Shown piece after piece: positions 30,701-33,340 of a stretch of 33,340 bases of DNA (positions are counted from its first letter, which is position 1; every line of letters starts with the position of its first letter). The stretch is from Bacteroidaceae bacterium (lineage in GTDB: Bacteria; Bacteroidota; Bacteroidia; Bacteroidales; Bacteroidaceae). The notes under the pieces are model-generated. The model was not told the DNA's origin, searched no databases, and saw only the letters and a program-made list of their open reading frames with translations. Location of the stretch: the NCBI GenBank assembly GCA_017555875.1, contig JAFZFN010000020.1, forward strand, positions 1 to 33,340. The letters are read 5' to 3'. The translations under genes and the position numbers were made by a program.

Positions 30701-31834
30701 CTCGTGCTTGCACGCCTCGGCTATGAGATGCAGGTACCTGCCGAGTATGAGAAGTTCAACTACTATGGCCGTGGTCCTGTGGACAACTACAATGACCGTA
30801 AGACAGGTGCCTTCATCGAGCAGTTTGCCTCTACCGTGGCTGAGCAGTTCGACAACTGGCCCAAGCCCATGCAGATGGGTAACCACGAGGAGACCCGCTG
30901 GGCATCGCTCACCAACGCTGCCGGCAAGGGTATGCTCGTAGTGAATGAGGCTCCCTATGCTGTATCAGCACTCGCACACAGTGCTATGGATCTCACCTTG
31001 GCATCACACCCTCACAAGTTGCCCAAGAGCGACGTGACCTACCTCACCGTCGACGCCGTAGTGACCGGTCTTGGTGGTAACTCATGCGGTCAGGGTGGTC
31101 CGCTCGTACACGACCGTGCCTTCGGTGCTCCCACACGCATGGCCTTCATCATCCGTCCTGCCGACGCTAAGGGTGGCGTAGACGTGGCTACCGCAGGTGA
31201 CAAGCCCCTCCTCATGACCCAGCAGAAGAATGGCGACATCGCCATCGAGAGCGGCATCGAGGGTGCTACCGTGATGTACAAGATTGGCACTGGTCGCAAG
31301 GCTAAGGCCGTGAAGTATACCGAGCCCATCCCCTTCCGTGACGGTGGTACCATCACCGCTTACTATAAGGAGAAGCCCGAGCTCAAGGTGACCATGACCT
31401 ACGCCAAGATCGAGAAGATCAACACCGAGGTTATCTTCACCAGTAGCGAGGAGTCTGGCGAGGGCAATGCACGCCACCTCGTAGACAACGACCCCAACAC
31501 CATCTGGCACACCATGTACTCAGTGACCGTGGCTAAGTATCCCCACTGGGTAGACCTCGACGCTGGCGAGGTGAAGACCATCACCGGTTTCACCTACCTG
31601 CCCCGCCAGAACGGCAACAACGGTAACATCAAGAACTACCGCCTCCAGGTATCCAACGATGGTAAGAACTGGAGCGAGCCCGTAGCCGAGGGCGCCTTCG
31701 CCAACGACAACAAGCTCAAGCGCGTGATGCTCGACAAGCCCGTCAAAGCACGTTACATCCGCTTCACCGCACTCAGCTCACAGGCTGGCGACGACTTCGC
31801 CTCTGGTGCCGAGCTCGGCATCTTGGCTGAGTAA
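27800..31834 (+). CDS. Exported GH2 beta-galactosidase with C-terminal discoidin-like domain
   Basis: A 1344-aa LacZ-type glycoside hydrolase family 2 enzyme that would release galactose from host or plant glycans outside the cytoplasm. The signal peptide is MKRFFSLIAAGAACMHMAAQ. The N-terminal sugar-binding domain is near residues 60-250 (SLNGTWKFHWAPNPDERPAD), followed by an Ig-like domain and the TIM barrel starting about KLKGVNRHESHPAVG. The acid/base Glu533 is in WSLGNEAG and the nucleophile Glu596 in HISEYAHSMGN. The Bgal small-chain-like beta-sandwich covers about 820-1100 (YGRGPVDNYNDRK). The last 135 residues (VIFTSSEESGEGNARHLVDN, RYIRFTALSSQ) are a coagulation factor 5/8-like (discoidin) carbohydrate-binding domain. 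Strongly biased codon choice (CTC, GAG, AAG, TAC) suggests high expression. It is monocistronic and closed by a terminator. Confidence 0.93.
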   Translation: MKRFFSLIAAGAACMHMAAQSPALEGFLYGNQAAPTGKEWESVEELSLNKEQPHAYFFSFESVESARKFLPENSQYWQSLNGTWKFHWAPNPDERPADFFTPGYDASAWDDLAVPSSWNIAGIQKDGTQKYGTPIYVNQPVIFQHRVAVGDWKGGVMRTPPTNWTTYNHRNEVGSYLRTFEVPASWNGREVFITFDGVDSFFYLWINGHYVGFSKNSRNAAEFNITKFLQEGENTVAVEVYRSSDASFLEAQDMFRLPGIFRTVAIQSRPQVRIRDLVVKPDLDENYRDGKLNITAELTNASKKNVKGLQMRYSLYQHELYDDNNTLAVKYSNTLTADLAKLEGKGVLSASFTVTEPRKWTAEAPYRYTLVAELLDKKGKVLETVSTIVGFREVEIKDTKAEDDEFGLAGRYYYINGMPVKLKGVNRHESHPAVGHAITREMQEEEVMMMKRANINHVRNSHYPCDPYWYFLCDKYGIYLEDEANIESHEYYYGEASISHPEEWRKAHVARVMEMAHATINNACVVIWSLGNEAGPGNNFVEAYKALKAFDATRPVQYERNNDIVDMGSNQYPSIGWTQGAVTGKYGIKYPFHISEYAHSMGNAVGNLIDYWEAIESTNFFCGGAIWDWVDQSMYNYEKDGTRYLAYGGNFGDTPNDGQFVMNGIIFGDREPKPQYWEVKKVYQYVGVKMLDVEQGLVEIFNKNYYTPLNDYEIVWSLWKDGKCIQENQPVQGPRMAVQPRQKATYRLPYDFASLDANGEYFVKVQFLLGHDMPWAKQGYPQFEEQLAVKAAGVKPAINTVAAGDKLQGAMNENNIRTIKGNGFEVQFDMAQGTIHQLTYGDEVVIAAGGGPRLNAFRAFVSNDNWCYQPWFQNGLHNLQHKAVDANTILNKDGSVVLTFTVVSQAPNGARLNSQNGRYDSGIHELVEQTQLPFGENDFKFTTNQVWTIYPDGSIELQSAITSNNPSLVLARLGYEMQVPAEYEKFNYYGRGPVDNYNDRKTGAFIEQFASTVAEQFDNWPKPMQMGNHEETRWASLTNAAGKGMLVVNEAPYAVSALAHSAMDLTLASHPHKLPKSDVTYLTVDAVVTGLGGNSCGQGGPLVHDRAFGAPTRMAFIIRPADAKGGVDVATAGDKPLLMTQQKNGDIAIESGIEGATVMYKIGTGRKAKAVKYTEPIPFRDGGTITAYYKEKPELKVTMTYAKIEKINTEVIFTSSEESGEGNARHLVDNDPNTIWHTMYSVTVAKYPHWVDLDAGEVKTITGFTYLPRQNGNNGNIKNYRLQVSNDGKNWSEPVAEGAFANDNKLKRVMLDKPVKARYIRFTALSSQAGDDFASGAELGILAE

Positions 31835-31860
31835 GACAGTAGCAACTGGATAAATCCCAA

Positions 31861-31902
31861 AAACCGCCTTCTCATCGGACCTTTTCCGTGAGAAGGCGGT
31901 TT
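31861..31902 (+). terminator. Rho-independent terminator after the beta-galactosidase gene
   Basis: A 14-bp perfect stem AAACCGCCTTCTCA / TGAGAAGGCGGTTT (31861-31874, 31889-31902) around a 14-nt loop, 26 bp after the stop. Both sides have short A or T tracts, so it may act in both directions. Confidence 0.88.
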
Positions 31903-32050
31903 ACATTTGTAGACACCCCCCCACTTTTCAGGTTACGAAAGTTCATAAATAGGTTGGCTTTGGCAGAGATATTCCTTAAAGAACTACGGATTGCTCAGAA
32001 AACAGATAGGACGAGCCGATCCGTCCTCGAAGCCTCACGCTGTTTTTTGC

Positions 32051-32169
32051 TCACGCGAATCTCGCGAATCACGCGAAAAACGCATCGTTTCACTCGCGTT
32101 TGCCTTCCGGACGGCAACATACGAGCGACAGCAATGTATGTTTTCGCGTGATTCGCGAGATTCGCGTGA
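32051..32169. repeat. Perfect 29-bp inverted repeat / large hairpin
   Basis: The left arm 32051-32079 (starting TCACGCGAATCTCGCG) is the exact reverse complement of 32141-32169. Each arm contains repeated CGCGAATC words. The 61-nt loop has a TTGCC..GGCAA mini-hairpin. Confidence 0.88.
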
Positions 32170-32260
32170 AATTTTCATCTTTAATTGAGATAAAAAACAA
32201 GGTCGTTCATTCGAGAAAAATTATAATGTGTATTCCCTGATTGAAGAGGTACATTCTATT

Positions 32261-32346
32261 TACCGATGCCCATCGGTAACGCTGCCGATCACCTTCAGCA
32301 ACCTTGCCGATAGGCTTCAGCAGCGCTGCCGTTGCCCTTCGGCAAA
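32261..32346. repeat. 21-bp degenerate tandem repeat (four copies)
   Basis: Copies at 32261-32281, 32282-32302, 32303-32323 and 32326-32346 share the form C-T-GCCGAT-nn-CCTTC-GCAA, such as CTGCCGATCACCTTCAGCAA and CTGCCGTTGCCCTTCGGCAA. The first and last are also imperfect palindromes. Confidence 0.65.
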
Positions 32347-32505
32347 CCCCACACCTTTATATAATATAGAGCATCGAGCTCTGCCATTATGAAGACATGA
32401 TGGCTTGCTTGCTCGGCAGAGCTCAAGAAAGCTTGACTCTGCTCTCGCTGCGCTGTGCCATTGCCAACCCATTTATGAACTTTTGTAACCTGATTTCAGA
32501 CAATT

Positions 32506-32530
32506 TTCGCCCCTAAAAACGAGGGGCGAA
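32506..32530. repeat. Short perfect hairpin
   Basis: TTCGCCCCT (32506-32514) pairs with AGGGGCGAA (32522-32530) around AAAAACG. There is no T-run, so terminator function is doubtful. Confidence 0.7.
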
Positions 32531-32727
32531 CGACTGCACATCTCCTGCGGGGAGATTTTATTTCGGGCGCAAAGTTACTAATTGTTTGAGAGTTGCGCAA
32601 CAAAAAAGGATGATTTTTATTAGGAGATGGACACATTTTTTTGCCAACCACGGCGAGAAGGTTTTCTCGCTTGGGTGGGCTCGGATCTTTCTCCCACGGA
32701 TAGAGGATTTGTGTCGATTCGTGTAAA

Positions 32728-32766
32728 TTGCCTTCAGCCCCTACGGGCGGCGAACTTCGTTTCGTG
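32728..32766. repeat. Dispersed 39-bp repeat, copy 2
   Basis: It differs from 26645-26683 at one position. It lies inside the 19-bp inverted-repeat segment. Confidence 0.8.
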
Positions 32767-32907
32767 AGCTGATAATCTTGTGCGCACGACACCTTATATA
32801 TATATTATTGCCCACAAATGGGCACGATTCTTCACGAATTTTATTTTCTCAACTGATTTAACTGATTACACAGAATTTTATCCTGTCCTTTATGCTGAGT
32901 TAGTTTT

Positions 32908-33028
32908 CTCCCACAGACTTGACAGACTACACAGATGCCTGCATCGTTACGCTCGCAGCTGGCGGCTGCGCCGAATGCAAGCGCGAAGCGACTTACGAAG
33001 TCTGTAAAGTCTGATTTGTCTGTGGGAG
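32908..33028. repeat. 27-bp inverted repeat around a structured GC-rich loop
   Basis: The left arm 32908-32934 starts CTCCCACAGACTTGACAG; the right arm 33002-33028 ends TTTGTCTGTGGGAG. They match except for a few central positions. The loop has further self-complementary pieces (CGCTCGCAGC against GCGAAGCG-like words). Confidence 0.75.
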
Positions 33029-33205
33029 ACCATAAATAAATTCCGTGTGAGGCTTGTTGTTATCGTTTTTTTTGCTGCAAAAGTTGCTTTAATTAGCTGA
33101 TATTTAGTATACTATTGGGCCATTTCGCATCTCCCCGCAGGAGATGTACAATAAAAACAAGAGATAACAAACTGTATTATAACAACTTATAATGCCTATC
33201 GAGCT

Positions 33206-33262
33206 ATGAAAACATACGGTGCGCACCGCGTGCCGACCAACACGAACGGAAACCTTTTTTAA
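33206..33262 (+). other. Possible short leader ORF
   Basis: ATG to TAA encodes MKTYGAHRVPTNTNGNLF, ending 32 bp before the next gene start. It includes the palindrome CGGTGCGCACCG (33217-33228). It may be fortuitous. Confidence 0.2.
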
Positions 33263-33294
33263 TTAATCTATTTAATAACTAATCAACTAAAAAA

Positions 33295-33340
33295 ATGAAG
33301 AAAAAGTTTACTATGCTTTTTGCTGCCCTCCTCGCGTTTG
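33295..33340 (+). CDS. Start of an exported protein (cut by window end)
   Basis: The ATG at 33295 opens MKKKFTMLFAALLAF, a typical signal-peptide beginning; the A-rich stretch before it (ACTAAAAAA) is the usual Bacteroidetes start context. The rest lies beyond the window, so the product cannot be named. Confidence 0.65.
   Translation, partial: MKKKFTMLFAALLAF

Larger units (their letters stand above)
31929..32492. repeat. MITE-like element with 30-bp terminal inverted repeats
   Basis: The ends 31929-31958 and 32463-32492 (reverse complement) match at 28 of 30 positions, starting CAGGTTAC. The interior has no transposase. It starts shortly after the lacZ-like terminator. Confidence 0.65.
32538..33147. 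repeat. Segment bounded by perfect 19-bp inverted repeats
   Basis: ACATCTCCTGCGGGGAGAT (32538-32556) and its exact reverse complement (33129-33147) enclose about 570 bp without a gene. Each end is itself hairpin-prone (ATCTCC/GGAGAT). Confidence 0.7.
31835..33294. other. 1.4-kb gap composed of nested inverted-repeat elements
   Basis: No gene is supported after the terminator. From left to right: a 564-bp element with 30-bp ends (31929-32492) holding a long hairpin and a 21-bp tandem array; a hairpin (32506-32530); 19-bp inverted repeats (32538-32556, 33129-33147) around a 39-bp dispersed repeat and a 27-bp inverted-repeat structure; and a short leader-like ORF (33206-33262) before the last gene. 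Confidence 0.7.

Overview
This window looks like a chromosomal segment of a Prevotella-like member of the Bacteroidales. The evidence is repeated TAnnTTTG -7 boxes (several with a TTTG element about 19-20 bp upstream), weak or absent Shine-Dalgarno sequences, a TPR-membrane-HTH lipoprotein regulator, a DUF6249-type protein beside an ECF sigma factor, a large exported GH2 enzyme with a C-terminal discoidin-like domain, and GC-moderate genes separated by AT-rich, repeat-laden gaps. No tRNA, CRISPR or complete insertion sequence was found. The left edge looks like the promoter and leader of an rRNA operon that runs off the window on the minus strand.

Layout. (1) 1-1805: rRNA leader/promoter (-), a small heat-shock protein with an unusual cysteine-rich insertion, and an exported lipocalin. 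(2) 1806-4118: a repeat-dense region with a possible structured RNA, an inverted-repeat element centred on a 36-bp perfect AT palindrome, a truncated HIRAN-like gene, and a four-helix-bundle gene. Two arrays of CCTAGG-type sequence with an exact 10-bp period lie on either side of that gene's likely promoter. (3) 4278-14135: an acyltransferase (+) convergent with a compact seven-gene exopolysaccharide operon (-): small phosphoglycosyl transferase, Wza-like exporter, Wzz, EpsG/Wzy polymerase, GT2, Wzx flippase, GT4. (4) 14372-17398: fabD, a cytoplasmic GH13 amylase and an AlaX-like editing protein, closed by a terminator. (5) 17489-19644: hisA-hisF-hisIE (-), the late histidine pathway without hisH. 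(6) 19854-22057: a BASS-type transporter and a membrane-spanning TPR/HTH lipoprotein regulator. (7) 22247-26604: a DUF6249-like protein, an ECF sigma factor with a translationally coupled membrane protein, a broken RhuM gene and an exported thioredoxin-fold protein. The first and last genes of this block share an ECF-like promoter (TGTAAC, 17-18 bp, GTCTWA). (8) 26605-27799: a gap holding a 22-bp-period tandem array inside a pair of perfect 22-bp inverted repeats. (9) 27800-31834: a large exported beta-galactosidase, then 1.4 kb of nested inverted-repeat elements and the first codons of another exported protein.

The strongest candidate for something undescribed is 2943-4130. A HIRAN-like ORF is cut off exactly where 10-bp-phased CCTAGG repeats begin. 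The repeats flank the promoter of a four-helix-bundle/coiled-coil gene, a second block fills its predicted 5' UTR, and a degenerate trace overlaps its stop codon. A four-unit trace of the same repeat lies between hisIE and hisF, so it may be a dispersed genomic family. All functional calls come from reading motifs in the sequence; no database search was run.
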